A stretch of 32,690 nt of DNA from Mycobacterium scrofulaceum (GTDB lineage: Bacteria; Actinomycetota; Actinomycetes; Mycobacteriales; Mycobacteriaceae): the NCBI RefSeq assembly GCF_002086735.1, contig NZ_MVIJ01000054.1, positions 1-32,690 of the forward strand, given 5' to 3'. This document shows, in pieces, positions 8,401 to 17,209 of this stretch. Within the stretch, counting starts at the first letter, position 1; each line of letters opens with the position of its first letter. The translations under genes were made by a program, and so were the position numbers. Under the pieces are notes generated by a model. It was not told the origin of the DNA. It made no database searches and saw nothing but the letters and a program-made list of their open reading frames with translations.

Positions 8401-10046
8401 TCGAGGACATCGGCCGGCTGCGTGACGGGGTCGGCGCGCCGGTCCCGCTGGGCGTGCCCGCCGCCTTCACCGAGGCGGTGGCCGACCCGCTGGGCGAGCT
8501 GCTGGGCCGCTACGCCCGCACCCACACCCCGTTCACCACCGCGGAGGCCGCCGGCCGGTTCGGGCTGGGGCTGCGGGTCACGGCCGACGTGTTGAGCCGG
8601 CTGGCCGACCCCTCCGGTTCTCAAGGCCGGCTGGTGCGCGGCGACTTCGTCGCCGCCACCGAGTTCTCCGGCGGGGCCGGGAGCGAACAGTGGTGCGACG
8701 CCGACGTGTTGCGCGTGCTGCGGCGGCGGTCGCTCGCCGCGCTGCGGGCACAGGTCGAGCCGGTGAGCACGGCCGCGTACGGCCGGTTCCTGCCGGCCTG
8801 GCACGGGGTGACCGGTCCCGGTTCGCCGAACCATTCGGGGCTGGAAGGCCTGATGTCGGTGGTCGACCAGCTGGCCGGCGTCCGGCTGCCGGCCTCGGCG
8901 GTCGAACCGCTGGTGCTGGGCCCCCGGGTGCGCGACTACGCCCCCGCCATGCTCGACGAGCTGCTGGCCAGCGGTGAGGTCACGTGGCAAGGCGCCGGGC
9001 CGATCTCGGCCAGCGACGGCTGGGTCGCGCTGCACGTCGGCGAATCCGCGCCGTTGACCCTCGCCGAGCCCGCCGAGATCGACTTCACCGACGCCCACCG
9101 GGCGATCCTGGACACGCTGACCGGCGGGGGCGCCTACTTTTTCCGCCAGCTCGCCCAGGGCGGAATCCCCGACGCGGAACTGAAAACCGCGCTCTGGGAA
9201 TTGATTTGGGCCGGCTGGGTCTCCGGTGACACGTTCGCCCCGGTGCGCGCCGTGCTCGGCGCCGCGGGCGGCCGCAGGCGCTCGGTCCCGGCGCACCGGT
9301 CGCACCGGCCCCCGCGGCTGAGCCGGTACAGCGTCGCGCACGCGCAGACGCGCCCCGCCGACCCGACGGTGGCGGGGCGATGGTCGGCGCTGCCGGCCGC
9401 CGAGCCCGACTCCACGATGCGCGCGCACTATCAGGCGGAGCTGCTGCTGGGCCGGCACGGCGTGCTGACCCGCGGGGCGGTGGCCACCGAGGGCGTCACC
9501 GGCGGGTTCGCCACGCTCTACAAGGTGTTGAGCACCTTCGAGGAAGCCGGCCGGTGCCAGCGCGGCTATTTCGTCGAGTCGCTGGGCGGGGCGCAGTTCG
9601 CCGTCGCGTCGACCGTGGACCGGCTGCGCAGCTACAGCGAAGGAATCGACCCCGAGCGACCGGAATACCGGGCCGTCGTGCTGGCCGCCGCCGACCCGGC
9701 GAACCCCTACGGCGCCGCGTTGCCGTGGCCCGCCTCGAGCGCCGAGGGCGCCCGGCCGGGCCGCAAGGCCGGCGCGCTCGTCGTTCTGGTGGACGGCCAC
9801 CTGGCCTGGTTCCTCGAACGCGGCGGGCGGTCCCTGCTCACCTTCACCGGCGACCCCGCCGCCCATGGCGCGGCGGGCGCGGCGCTGGCCGACCTGGTGG
9901 GCTCCCGGCGGGTGGCGGCGATCCTGGTCGAGCGCATCGACGGGGTCCCGGCGCTACAACCCCAGGCCGGCGGGCCCAACCCGGCCGCTGAGGCGCTGGC
10001 CGAAGCGGGGTTCGCCCGCACCCCGCGCGGGCTTCGGCTGCGGTGA
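5415..10046 (+). CDS. lhr: Lhr-type superfamily 2 DNA helicase
   Basis: A 1543-residue large helicase-related protein, close to the usual length of bacterial Lhr (about 1510-1540). It is an ATP-dependent 3'-5' translocase acting in DNA repair. Seen: Walker A APTGSGKT (46-53), Walker B box VDEIH (about 166-170), motif III SAT (207-209) and motif VI QRIGRAGH (about 410-417), followed by the winged-helix and Lhr-specific core. The long C-terminal half corresponds to the Lhr-CTD helix-turn-helix array. GTG 5415 is chosen since the frame upstream is only the tetR shadow. Two short related sequences sit in frame at 6188-6211 and 6441-6464 within the second RecA-like domain and lengthen surface loops. 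It ends 13 bases before nei2, so the two repair genes are co-transcribed, as in M. tuberculosis Rv3296-Rv3297. Confidence 0.97.
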   Translation: MTTPDPLSRFSATTREWFTSTFAGPTTAQAQAWDAIADGDDTLVVAPTGSGKTLAAFLWALDSLAGSADRPAGTSVLYVSPLKALAVDVERNLRTPLAGLTRIAERRGLPPPAISVGVRSGDTPPAERRQLIARPPDVLITTPESLFLMLTSAARETLAGVQTVIVDEIHAIAAGKRGAHLALSLERLQDLSQQLREGPPAQRVGLSATVRPPEELARFLSGAGPTSRTRVVAPRAAKTVELSVQVPVPDMANLANTPSQAGGTPSIWPHVEARLVDLIEAHNSTIVFANSRRLAERLTARLNEIHAERLGVGLPSETNPKVAGGAPAHIMGSGQTYGAEPSPASGTCPQLARAHHGSVSKEQRALVEEDLKRGLLKAVVATSSLELGIDMGAVDLVIQVEAPPSVASGLQRIGRAGHQVGEVSRGVLFPKHRTDLIGCAVTVQRMLSGEIETMRVPANPLDILAQQTVAAAALEPLDADRWFDTVRRSAPFATLPRSVYEATLDLLSGKYPSTEFAELRPRLVYDRDTGTLTARPGAQRLAVTSGGAIPDRGMFTVYLASESEKPSRVGELDEEMVYESRPGDVISLGATSWRITEITHDRVLVIPAPGQPARLPFWRGDDAGRPAELGAALGAFTGELAGLGREDFNARCAALGFDAYATDNMWALLDEQRAAAGVVPTDTTLLVERFRDELGDWRVILHSPYGLRVNGPLALAVGRRLRERYGLDEKPTASDDGIVVRLPDMLSDTGETPPGADLFVFDAEEIDPVVTAEVGGSALFASRFRECAARALLLPRRHPGKRSPLWQQRQRAAQLLDVARKYPDFPVVLETVRECLQDVYDVPALTALMAGIAQRKVRVLEAETARPSPFAASLLFGYVGAFMYEGDTPLAERRAAALSLDSTLLAELLGRVELRELLDPDVIAATGRQLQHLAEDRAARDAEGVADLLRLLGPMTEEEIAARSGGAEVGGWLEGLLAARRALPVSFAGRNWWVAIEDIGRLRDGVGAPVPLGVPAAFTEAVADPLGELLGRYARTHTPFTTAEAAGRFGLGLRVTADVLSRLADPSGSQGRLVRGDFVAATEFSGGAGSEQWCDADVLRVLRRRSLAALRAQVEPVSTAAYGRFLPAWHGVTGPGSPNHSGLEGLMSVVDQLAGVRLPASAVEPLVLGPRVRDYAPAMLDELLASGEVTWQGAGPISASDGWVALHVGESAPLTLAEPAEIDFTDAHRAILDTLTGGGAYFFRQLAQGGIPDAELKTALWELIWAGWVSGDTFAPVRAVLGAAGGRRRSVPAHRSHRPPRLSRYSVAHAQTRPADPTVAGRWSALPAAEPDSTMRAHYQAELLLGRHGVLTRGAVATEGVTGGFATLYKVLSTFEEAGRCQRGYFVESLGGAQFAVASTVDRLRSYSEGIDPERPEYRAVVLAAADPANPYGAALPWPASSAEGARPGRKAGALVVLVDGHLAWFLERGGRSLLTFTGDPAAHGAAGAALADLVGSRRVAAILVERIDGVPALQPQAGGPNPAAEALAEAGFARTPRGLRLR
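6188..6211 (+). repeat. Short repeat copy 1, inside lhr
   Basis: A 24-base unit built as CGCAAGCGGG, five variable bases, CCCCCAG, matching the copy at 6441-6464 at 20 of 24 positions. It stays in frame and codes for part of a Ser/Gln/Gly/Pro-rich loop (TPSQAGGTPS). Confidence 0.6.
6441..6464 (+). repeat. Short repeat copy 2, inside lhr
   Basis: Second copy of the unit at 6188-6211, 253 bases downstream in the same orientation. It also keeps the frame and codes for a loop (SPASGTCPQL). I saw no third copy in the window. Confidence 0.6.
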
Positions 10047-10059
10047 GGCTGCGGTAGCC

Positions 10060-10815
10060 ATGCCCGAGGGAGACACCGTCTGGCACACCGCGGCCCTGCT
10101 GCGCCAGCACCTGGTGGGTCGCACCCTGACGCGCTGCGACGTCCGCGTCCCGCGCTACGCGACCGTCGACCTCACCGGCGAGGCGGTCGACGAGGTGCTC
10201 AGCCGCGGCAAGCACCTGTTCATCCGGGTGGGCCCGGCGAGCATCCACTCGCATCTGAAGATGGACGGCAGCTGGCGGGTGGGCGACCGGCCGGTCCGGG
10301 TCGACCACCGCGCGCGGATCGTCCTGGAAGCCGGCGCCGTGTGCGCCGTCGGCGTGGACCTGGGCGTCCTGGAGATCCTGGAGCGCGACCGCGACGCGGA
10401 CGCGGTCGCGCACCTGGGGCCCGACCTGCTCGGCGAGGACTGGGACGCCGGCCTGGCCGCCGCCAACCTGGCCGCGCACCCGGACCGGCCCCTCGCCGAG
10501 ACGCTGCTGGATCAGCGGGTGCTGGCCGGGATCGGCAACGTGTACGCGAACGAGCTGTGTTTCCTCAGCGGGCACCTGCCCACCGCGCCGGTCAGCGCGG
10601 TGGCTGACCCGCATCGGCTGGTCTCCCGCGCACGGGACATGCTGTGGCTGAACCGGTTCCGGTGGAACCGCTGCACCACCGGCGACACCCGGACGGGGCG
10701 GCAGCTGTGGGTCTACGGGCGGGCCGGCCAGGGCTGCCGTCGCTGCGGCACCCGCATCGACTACGACGGCTCCGGGGAACGGGTCACCTACTGGTGCCCG
10801 TCCTGCCAACGCTGA
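10060..10815 (+). CDS. nei2: Endonuclease VIII family DNA glycosylase (Nei2, Rv3297-like)
   Basis: A 251-residue Fpg/Nei glycosylase that removes oxidised bases and cuts the abasic strand. Seen: the N-terminus MPEGDTV, where Pro2 and Glu3 supply the catalytic amine and acid after Met removal; the helix-two-turn-helix region near QRVLAGIGNVYANELCF; and a C-terminal zinc finger with two CxxC pairs (CRRC and CPSC) around GERVTYW. ATG 10060 is fixed by the MPEGDT requirement. It follows lhr by 13 bases on the same strand. Length and position match Rv3297. The 3' end faces lpqC across the 55-bp tandem repeats. Confidence 0.95.
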   Translation: MPEGDTVWHTAALLRQHLVGRTLTRCDVRVPRYATVDLTGEAVDEVLSRGKHLFIRVGPASIHSHLKMDGSWRVGDRPVRVDHRARIVLEAGAVCAVGVDLGVLEILERDRDADAVAHLGPDLLGEDWDAGLAAANLAAHPDRPLAETLLDQRVLAGIGNVYANELCFLSGHLPTAPVSAVADPHRLVSRARDMLWLNRFRWNRCTTGDTRTGRQLWVYGRAGQGCRRCGTRIDYDGSGERVTYWCPSCQR

Positions 10816-10825
10816 CGCGCGCCTG

Positions 10826-10990
10826 GCCACCAGCCCCACGGCGGCGACCCGCAGCGCCCGGCCCCGCCGCGCTCGCGATCGCCACCAGCCCCACGGCGGC
10901 GACCCGCAGCGCCCGGCCCCGCCGCGCTCGCGATCGCCACTAGCCCCACGGCGGCGACCCGCAGCGCCCGGCCCCGCCGCGCTCGCGATC
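10826..10990. repeat. 55-bp tandem repeat, three copies (VNTR-like)
   Basis: Units start at 10826, 10881 and 10936. Copies 1 and 2 are identical and copy 3 differs by one base (GCCACCAG to GCCACTAG at its start). The first eight bases of a fourth unit (from 10991) run into the lpqC stop codon. Each unit ends in CTCGCGATC, giving a GCGATCGC palindrome at each junction. The array fills most of the 179-base gap between the convergent nei2 and lpqC genes. The 55-base size is typical of mycobacterial MIRU/VNTR loci. Confidence 0.97.
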
Positions 10991-10994
10991 GCCA

Positions 10995-11912
10995 CTAGTC
11001 CCGGGCGTGCGCCAGGAAGAACTGCGCGATCGCCTCCGACCCGTCGAGCGCGCGGGTGGTGGGCCCGATGATCGCCTTGGGCAGGTACTGCCTGCCGCCC
11101 GGCCACGTGTGGCCACCACTGTCGATCCGGTAGAACGTCACCTCGGTGGACGACGCGCACGCCGTGGAGTCGAAGCGGTGCACGACCGTGCCGTCGCCGA
11201 CATTGGGCAGCGCGTCGACCGCCGGATCGCCCTGGCAGCCGTCGGCCGAACGCCACCGGTCCACCATGCTGTTGGCGGAGATGGCGTGGCTGACCCCGCC
11301 CCGCCCGCGCACGTCCCCGCCGTTGAACGGCACCAACGGGTCGGCCGTGCCGTGGGCCTCCCAGACCGAGACCGGCCGCGACGGGTTACACCCCACGCCC
11401 ACGCCCAAGGTGCCCGCCACGGGCGCGACCGCGGCGAACACGTCGGCCCGATCACACGCCAGCCGGTTGGACATGAAGCCCCCGTTCGACATGCCGGTGA
11501 CGAAGACGTGTCCCGGGGCGATGCCGTAGTCGTCCTGCAGTTTGCCCACCAGCCCCACCAGGAAGCCGACGTCGTCGATGTGCCTGCGGTCCGCCGGCGA
11601 CGCCCCGCGCCCGTCGGCCCAGCTCTTGTCGTACCCGTCGGGATAGACGACCAGCAGGTTGTGGGCGTCGGCGACGGCGTCGAAACCGGTCAGCCCGCGC
11701 TGCGCGTTCCCGGTGCCGCCGCCGCCGTGCAGGCTCAGCACCAGCCCGACCGGGCTACCCGGCGGCACGTGCAACAGGTAAGTTCGGTCAATGCCGCCGG
11801 AACGAAACGTTCCGGAAGCATCCCGAGCGCTGGCCGCCGACACATGCCTCACACCACAACCGACCAAGCACGCCACCACAACGGCCAGCGACAACCAACG
11901 CACGTATGGCAT
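10995..11912 (-). CDS. lpqC: Lipoprotein esterase LpqC
   Basis: A 305-residue secreted lipoprotein of the feruloyl-esterase/PHB-depolymerase-like alpha/beta hydrolase family; M. tuberculosis LpqC (Rv3298c) is about 304 residues and also follows nei2. Seen: signal peptide MPYVRWLSLAVVVACLVGCG with lipobox LVGC, oxyanion region LSLHGGGGTGNAQ, nucleophile elbow GMSNGG, and a catalytic His candidate in SGGHTWPGG near the C-terminus. ATG 11912 is chosen because it starts directly at the signal peptide; an upstream start at 11978 would add an Arg-rich tail incompatible with a signal sequence. Substrate unknown. Its last codons border the 55-bp repeat array, and the stop codon lies in the fourth partial unit. 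Confidence 0.93.
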   Translation of the reverse strand: MPYVRWLSLAVVVACLVGCGVRHVSAASARDASGTFRSGGIDRTYLLHVPPGSPVGLVLSLHGGGGTGNAQRGLTGFDAVADAHNLLVVYPDGYDKSWADGRGASPADRRHIDDVGFLVGLVGKLQDDYGIAPGHVFVTGMSNGGFMSNRLACDRADVFAAVAPVAGTLGVGVGCNPSRPVSVWEAHGTADPLVPFNGGDVRGRGGVSHAISANSMVDRWRSADGCQGDPAVDALPNVGDGTVVHRFDSTACASSTEVTFYRIDSGGHTWPGGRQYLPKAIIGPTTRALDGSEAIAQFFLAHARD

Positions 11913-12073
11913 TCCGTCAGTACACCGACGGGGCCGGCGCCTGAGCAAACCCGGGTGTGGCGATGATCGCAATATCATTGATCCTGCACCGTGCGACGTC
12001 GCAGCGTGCGAATATTCGGGCAGCCCCCGCTGTCAGCGAGCAACGGCACTTCGATGTCACGGGAGTATCAGAA

Positions 12074-12424
12074 ATGACGAGGACCCAGATTCGCAACCCC
12101 AGCCTGCTGCTGTTGCTGTCGGCTGTCGGCGTTGTGCCGGCGGCTGGGTTGCTCGGTGTGCCGGGGACGACCCCGGCCGCCCACGCCACCGCCACCGACG
12201 ACGCCTTCCTCGCGGCGCTGACGGCCAAGGGCATCAACTACGAATCGCCGGAGACCGCCATCCGGTCGGGTCACCTGGTGTGCGCGCAACTCGATTCGGG
12301 GATCGCACCGCAACAGGTGGCGAACGACGTCATGACCAACAGCCACCTCGACGGCTACCACGCCGGTTATTTCGTCGGCGTGAGCATCCGGGCGTACTGC
12401 CCGAAGTACGGCGGTCAGGGCTGA
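12074..12424 (+). CDS. DUF732 exported protein
   Basis: A 116-residue protein with a signal peptide (hydrophobic LLLLLSAVGVVPAAGLLGV, likely cut after AHA). It carries a DUF732 domain, recognisable from DDAFLAALTAKGINYESPETAIRSGHLVC and the pattern GYFVGVSIRAYCPKY. Two Cys remain in the mature protein, likely a disulfide. ATG 12074 has GGGAG upstream; the longer frame from 11957 is not supported. DUF732 proteins are small exported mycobacterial proteins present in many paralogs, with no known biochemical role. It is divergent from lpqC and 82 bases ahead of another exported-protein gene. Confidence 0.85.
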   Translation: MTRTQIRNPSLLLLLSAVGVVPAAGLLGVPGTTPAAHATATDDAFLAALTAKGINYESPETAIRSGHLVCAQLDSGIAPQQVANDVMTNSHLDGYHAGYFVGVSIRAYCPKYGGQG

Positions 12425-12465
12425 AAGTTAACAACCAGTTGACAGGTTCGTGACAAGCGCACGGG

Positions 12466-12471
12466 TAGAAT
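12466..12471 (+). promoter_or_regulatory. Candidate -10 box for the small exported protein
   Basis: TAGAAT at 12466-12471, 35 bases before ATG 12507. A perfect TTGACA lies at 12439-12444, but the spacing of 21 bases is longer than normal for SigA, so only the -10 box is proposed. Confidence 0.3.
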
Positions 12472-12506
12472 TGGAGACGAACCTATCTCGAGAACTCGAA
12501 GGCCAA

Positions 12507-12719
12507 ATGATTCCTAAACGTTTGGTCGGCGTTGCACTCACTCTCGGCGCTGCTGGTTGGATGACAGCAACGGCCAACGCCGACCCAAGCCCCTATAACA
12601 CCCTCAGCTGCAGCTGCCAGGAGACGGCTCCGGCGGGCAGCACGACGCTGATGGACAAGGTCGACCGGGGAATCCAGCAAGGCCTTTCGGATCTGCCGGG
12701 CATCGAAGTCGCACACTAG
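12507..12719 (+). CDS. Small exported protein of unknown function
   Basis: A 70-residue protein with a signal peptide (KRLVGVALTLGAAGWMTATANA, cut probably after NADP-adjacent Ala) and a mature part of about 45 residues. The mature part has a CSC pair in NTLSCSCQETAP and a helical tail with LMDKVDRGIQQGLSDLPG. ATG 12507 has GAAGG nine bases upstream; the frame from 12450 would bury the signal peptide. It looks like one of the many small mycobacterial secreted proteins; I do not recognise a named family. It ends four bases before the convergent mgtA-type gene. Confidence 0.75.
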   Translation: MIPKRLVGVALTLGAAGWMTATANADPSPYNTLSCSCQETAPAGSTTLMDKVDRGIQQGLSDLPGIEVAH

Positions 12720-12722
12720 GGC

Positions 12723-15349
12723 TCAGTTCCGCTTCCGCATCCGCCGCTCGATGTAGTGGTAGCGCGCGGCGCGTCGCCGGATGCGGTACGCGCTTCCCCG
12801 GGTGCGGTGCGGCCGCCCGACGGGGCGCGTCGGCTCGCTGTAGAAGAGCAGCTTGCCCAGCTCGACCAGAACCAGGTAGCACGCGACGAAGGCGCCCAGC
12901 ACGGCGAAGAACTGCCACGGCAGCGGCGTGAAGCCCAGGGTGCGGGCCAGCGGCGAAATCGTCAGCCCGGCACCGACGGCGACCACGGTGAGACTGGTGA
13001 CGGCCAGCAACGCGCTGGGGCGGCTGCGAAAGAACGGGACCATCCGGGTGCGAATGACGAAGATGATCAGCGTCTGCGTCGCCAGCGACTCCACGAACCA
13101 CCCGGTGCGGAACTCGACGGCGCCGGCGTGCAGCACGCCCAGCATCAAGCCGAAGGTCAAGAAGTCGAACAGCGAACTGATCGGGCCGAAGATCAACATG
13201 AACCGGCGGATGAACGCGACGTCCCAATGCGAGGGCGCCTGCAGCTGCGCCGCGTCGACCCGGTCGGTGGGGATGGCCAGCTGCGAGGAATCGTAGAGCA
13301 GGTTGTTCAGCAGGATCTGGCTGGGCAGCATCGGCAGGAACGGCAACAGCGCCGACGCGGCCGCGGCGCTGAACATGTTGCCGAAGTTGCTCGACGTGCC
13401 CATCAGGACGTACTTGATGGTGTTGGCGAAGATGCGCCGTCCCTCGGCCACCCCGGTGGCCAGCACCCCGAGGTCCTTTTCCAGCAGCACCACGTCGGCG
13501 GCGTCCTTGGCCACGTCAGTGGCGCTGTCGACCGAGATCCCCACGTCGGCGGCGTGCAGGGCGAGGGCGTCGTTGACACCGTCGCCCAGGAAGCCGACCG
13601 ACCGCCCCGTGCGCCGCAGCGCGGTGATCAGCCGCGCCTTCTGCTCCGGGGAGATGCGCGCGAAGATGGTGTGGTCCTGCGCGACCCCGGCGAACGCTTC
13701 GTCGCCCAGCCCGTCGAGCCCGGCACCGGTGATGGTGCCCTTGGACGCCAAACCCAGGTCGGCGCAGACCTTTTCGGCGACCTGGGGGTTGTCGCCGGTG
13801 GCGATCTTCAGCTCGATGCCCAGCTCGGCCAGTTCGGCCAGCGATTGCCGCGCGGCGGATTTCGGTTCGTCGGCGAACACCAGGAACCCCGCCAGCGACA
13901 GGTCGCGTTCGTCCGCCCTGGTGAGGGTCGTCAGCGCCGGCGCCGGCCTGGCGGCCACGGCCACCACCCGGCGCCCCTGCGCGAACAGCGCCGCAAGCAC
14001 CTCGTCGGTCTCGGGTGCGACGGTCCGGCACTGCGCCAGCACCTGTTCGGGTGCGCCTTTGACCACCAGCACCCGGTTTCCGCCGTCGTCGACCAGTGCC
14101 GAGGTCGCCCGGCGTTCGTGGTCGAACGGCAGCATCGCGACCCTGCGCACGGCACCGCCGGCCGGTTCGTGCGCCGGCGCGGACTCCCAGAGCGCGGCGT
14201 CGAGCGAATTGGCGCTCGCCCCACCGGTTTCCGGGTCCACATCGGTGGCCAGCAGCCCGAGCCGGCGGACCGCGTCGCTGTGCGCACCGGTGGGGTCGAC
14301 CGTGTCCACCAGGCGGATCCGGCCTTCGGTCAGGGTCCCGGTCTTGTCGGTGATCAGGATGTCGATGTCGCCGAGGTCTTCGATGCACACCAACCGCTTC
14401 ACTAGCACCTTCGCCTTGGCCAGCTGGCGCGACCCGGTGGCCAGGCCGGTGCTGACGACGGCGGGCAGCAGTTGCGGTGTGATGCCGACCGCGATCGCCA
14501 GCGAGAACAGCACCGAGTCGATGATCGGCTTCGCCAGCAGCAGGTTGCTGATCAAGATGATCACCATCAGCGCGATGGCGACCTGCAGCAGCAGGTAGGA
14601 GAACCGGCGCAGCCCGATCTGAAAGCCGGTTTCGGGCTGACGTTCGTCCAAACCCGCTGCGATGCGCCCGAATTCGGCGTCCTTTCCGGTGGCGTACACC
14701 ACCCCGGTGCCCTCGCCGGCGCTGACGATGGTGCCCATGAAGGCCAGGTCGGTCGCGTCGGCCACGTCGGTTCCGGGTGGCACGGGTTCCGGCGTTTTCT
14801 CCGATCCGGTCGATTCCCCGGTCAGGATGCTCTCGTTGCATTCCAGACCGTTGACGTCGATCAGCCGGACGTCGGCCGGCACCGCCTCCCCCAGCGACAG
14901 GCGGATCACATCGCCCGGCACCAGCGCGGTGACGGCGAGCGAGACGAACTTCCCGTCGCGGCGCACCACGGCGTTGTGGTGCACGCTGGCATGCAGGTCG
15001 GCGGCGGCCCGTTCGGCGCGGTACTCGTTGACGAAACCCAGGCCGATGCTGGCCGCCAGGATGATGAAGATGATGACCGCCTGCATGCTGTCGCCCAAAA
15101 AGTACGAGACGATCGCGGTGCCGGCCAGCAGGATGAGCACGGCGTTGCGCAGCTGGCGACCCAGCACCGCAAGGACATTGACGCGATGGGTCCGCACCGC
15201 GTTGGGCCCGTAGCGCGCCAGCCGGGCCGCGGCCTCCGCGGCCGACAACCCGGCGGCCGTGCTGTCCAGCCAGCGCAGCACCTCGTCGACGGAAGCGGCG
15301 GCGACCCGCTTTGTGGTGGTGGCCGCCGAGTCCGGTCGCGTTTCGGTGG

Positions 15350-15353
<4 letters not shown>
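12723..15353 (-). CDS. mgtA: MgtA-type magnesium-translocating P-type ATPase
   Basis: An 876-residue P3B-type ATPase, the usual MgtA length, moving Mg2+ into the cell at the cost of ATP. Seen: TGES in the actuator domain (LTGESTGSEK), the phosphorylation site DKTGTLT (Asp336), KGAPE in the nucleotide domain, TGDN, and GDGVND, so all catalytic motifs are intact. The membrane motif GITPQLLP replaces the PEGLP of calcium pumps, as in MgtA proteins (TPEMLP in enterobacteria). C-terminal membrane segments include LLNNLLYDSSQL, also MgtA-like. The C-terminal tail is Arg-rich (RIRRRAARYHYIERRMRKRN). ATG 15353 overlaps the corA stop in an ATGA arrangement, so translation is coupled to corA. No M. tuberculosis gene of this kind lies at the syntenic spot. 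Confidence 0.95.
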
Positions 15354-16348
<995 letters not shown>

Positions 16349-16383
16349 GAGGTCATCCTCTCAGCCGGCGCTGCCAACGCCCG

Positions 16384-17049
16384 TCAGTAGGTGGTGATCT
16401 CGTCGGGCGCGGGCAGGTCGCCGCTGACGATGAAGATGACCCGGCGGCCGACTTCCACGGCATGGTCGGCGAAGCGCTCGTAGAAGCGGCCCAGCAACGC
16501 CGCGTCCACGGCCGCGGGGATGTTGTCCGTCCAGTCCTTGTCCAGCAGCACGCTGAACAACCGCCGGTAGAGCTCGTCCATCGCGTCGTCTTGTTCGCGA
16601 AGCCGGGCGGCCTGCTGCGGGTCGCGGGAAATGAGCACCTGTCTTGCGCTGTCCCCCAAGCCGATTGCCACCCTGGCCATGTCGGCGAAACTCGCGCGGA
16701 CCCTGTCGGGCAGTACCCGGTCCGGATGCTCGCGGCGGGCGATCTTGGCGACGTGCACGGCCAATGCGCCCATGCGTTCGATGTCGGCGATGAGCTGGAT
16801 GGTGCTGAACACCACCCGCAGCTCGCCGGCCACCGGTTGTTGCAGCGCCAGCAGGTCGAACGCCTCCCGCTCCGCCCGCGCCCGCATCGCCACCATGCGG
16901 TCGTGCTCGCGGATGACCTGTTCGGCGGCGTCGAGGTCGGCCTCCAACAGGGCGTCGGTGGCGCGCCTCATGGCGTCGTTGGCCATGCCGCACATCTCGC
17001 CGAGCTGGACGCTCAACTCGTCCAGCTGATGGTGGTAAGCGGTTCGCAT
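16384..17049 (-). CDS. phoY1: PhoU-family regulator (PhoY1-like)
   Basis: A 221-residue PhoU protein, the length of M. tuberculosis PhoY1 (Rv3301c). PhoU proteins are two three-helix bundles that bind metal clusters and link the Pst phosphate transporter to the SenX3/RegX3-type sensor, repressing the Pho response when phosphate is ample. Seen: the start MRTAYHHQLDELSVQL, and the paired E/DxxxD-type patterns in each half (IADIERMGALAVHVAKIAR and RFYERFADHAVEVGRRVIF). ATG 17049 gives the family N-terminus; the extended frame to 17136 is not supported. No clear Shine-Dalgarno sequence. It leads a gene set with two magnesium transporters, an unusual setting for a PhoU. Confidence 0.93.
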   Translation of the reverse strand: MRTAYHHQLDELSVQLGEMCGMANDAMRRATDALLEADLDAAEQVIREHDRMVAMRARAEREAFDLLALQQPVAGELRVVFSTIQLIADIERMGALAVHVAKIARREHPDRVLPDRVRASFADMARVAIGLGDSARQVLISRDPQQAARLREQDDAMDELYRRLFSVLLDKDWTDNIPAAVDAALLGRFYERFADHAVEVGRRVIFIVSGDLPAPDEITTY

Positions 17050-17084
17050 AGCGCAACGGTGGCCAATGCGACCGTTTTTCACAA

Positions 17085-17098
17085 GGGACGAAAGCCCC
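17085..17098. promoter_or_regulatory. Possible DosR box between phoY1 and the large ATPase
   Basis: GGGACGAAAGCCCC matches 12 of 14 core positions of the DosR consensus GGGACTWWAGTCCC, but flanking positions do not match. It lies 36 bases upstream of phoY1 and 112 bases upstream of the P-type ATPase gene. Weak on its own. Confidence 0.3.
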
Positions 17099-17209
17099 AC
17101 GAAAAGGGCCTGAATGACTTTTCCCGTGCGCGTCACCGGCCGTTAAGCTGCCGCTGTCACCCTTGCGGAGCCGAGGGCACTCGGACATTAGCTGAGCCGG
17201 GAGAACACG

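Noticed and set aside
10826..10990. Tandem repeat taken as a CRISPR array
   Set aside because: Units abut directly with no unique spacers; no cas genes nearby.
9844..11256. 470-residue minus-strand frame across the end of lhr, nei2 and lpqC
   Set aside because: Arg/Gly/Ala-rich antisense text; it shares no family features and covers three real genes.
12445..12467. GGTTC then GGGTA as a SigF promoter for the small exported protein
   Set aside because: Only 13 bases separate the boxes, too short for SigF.
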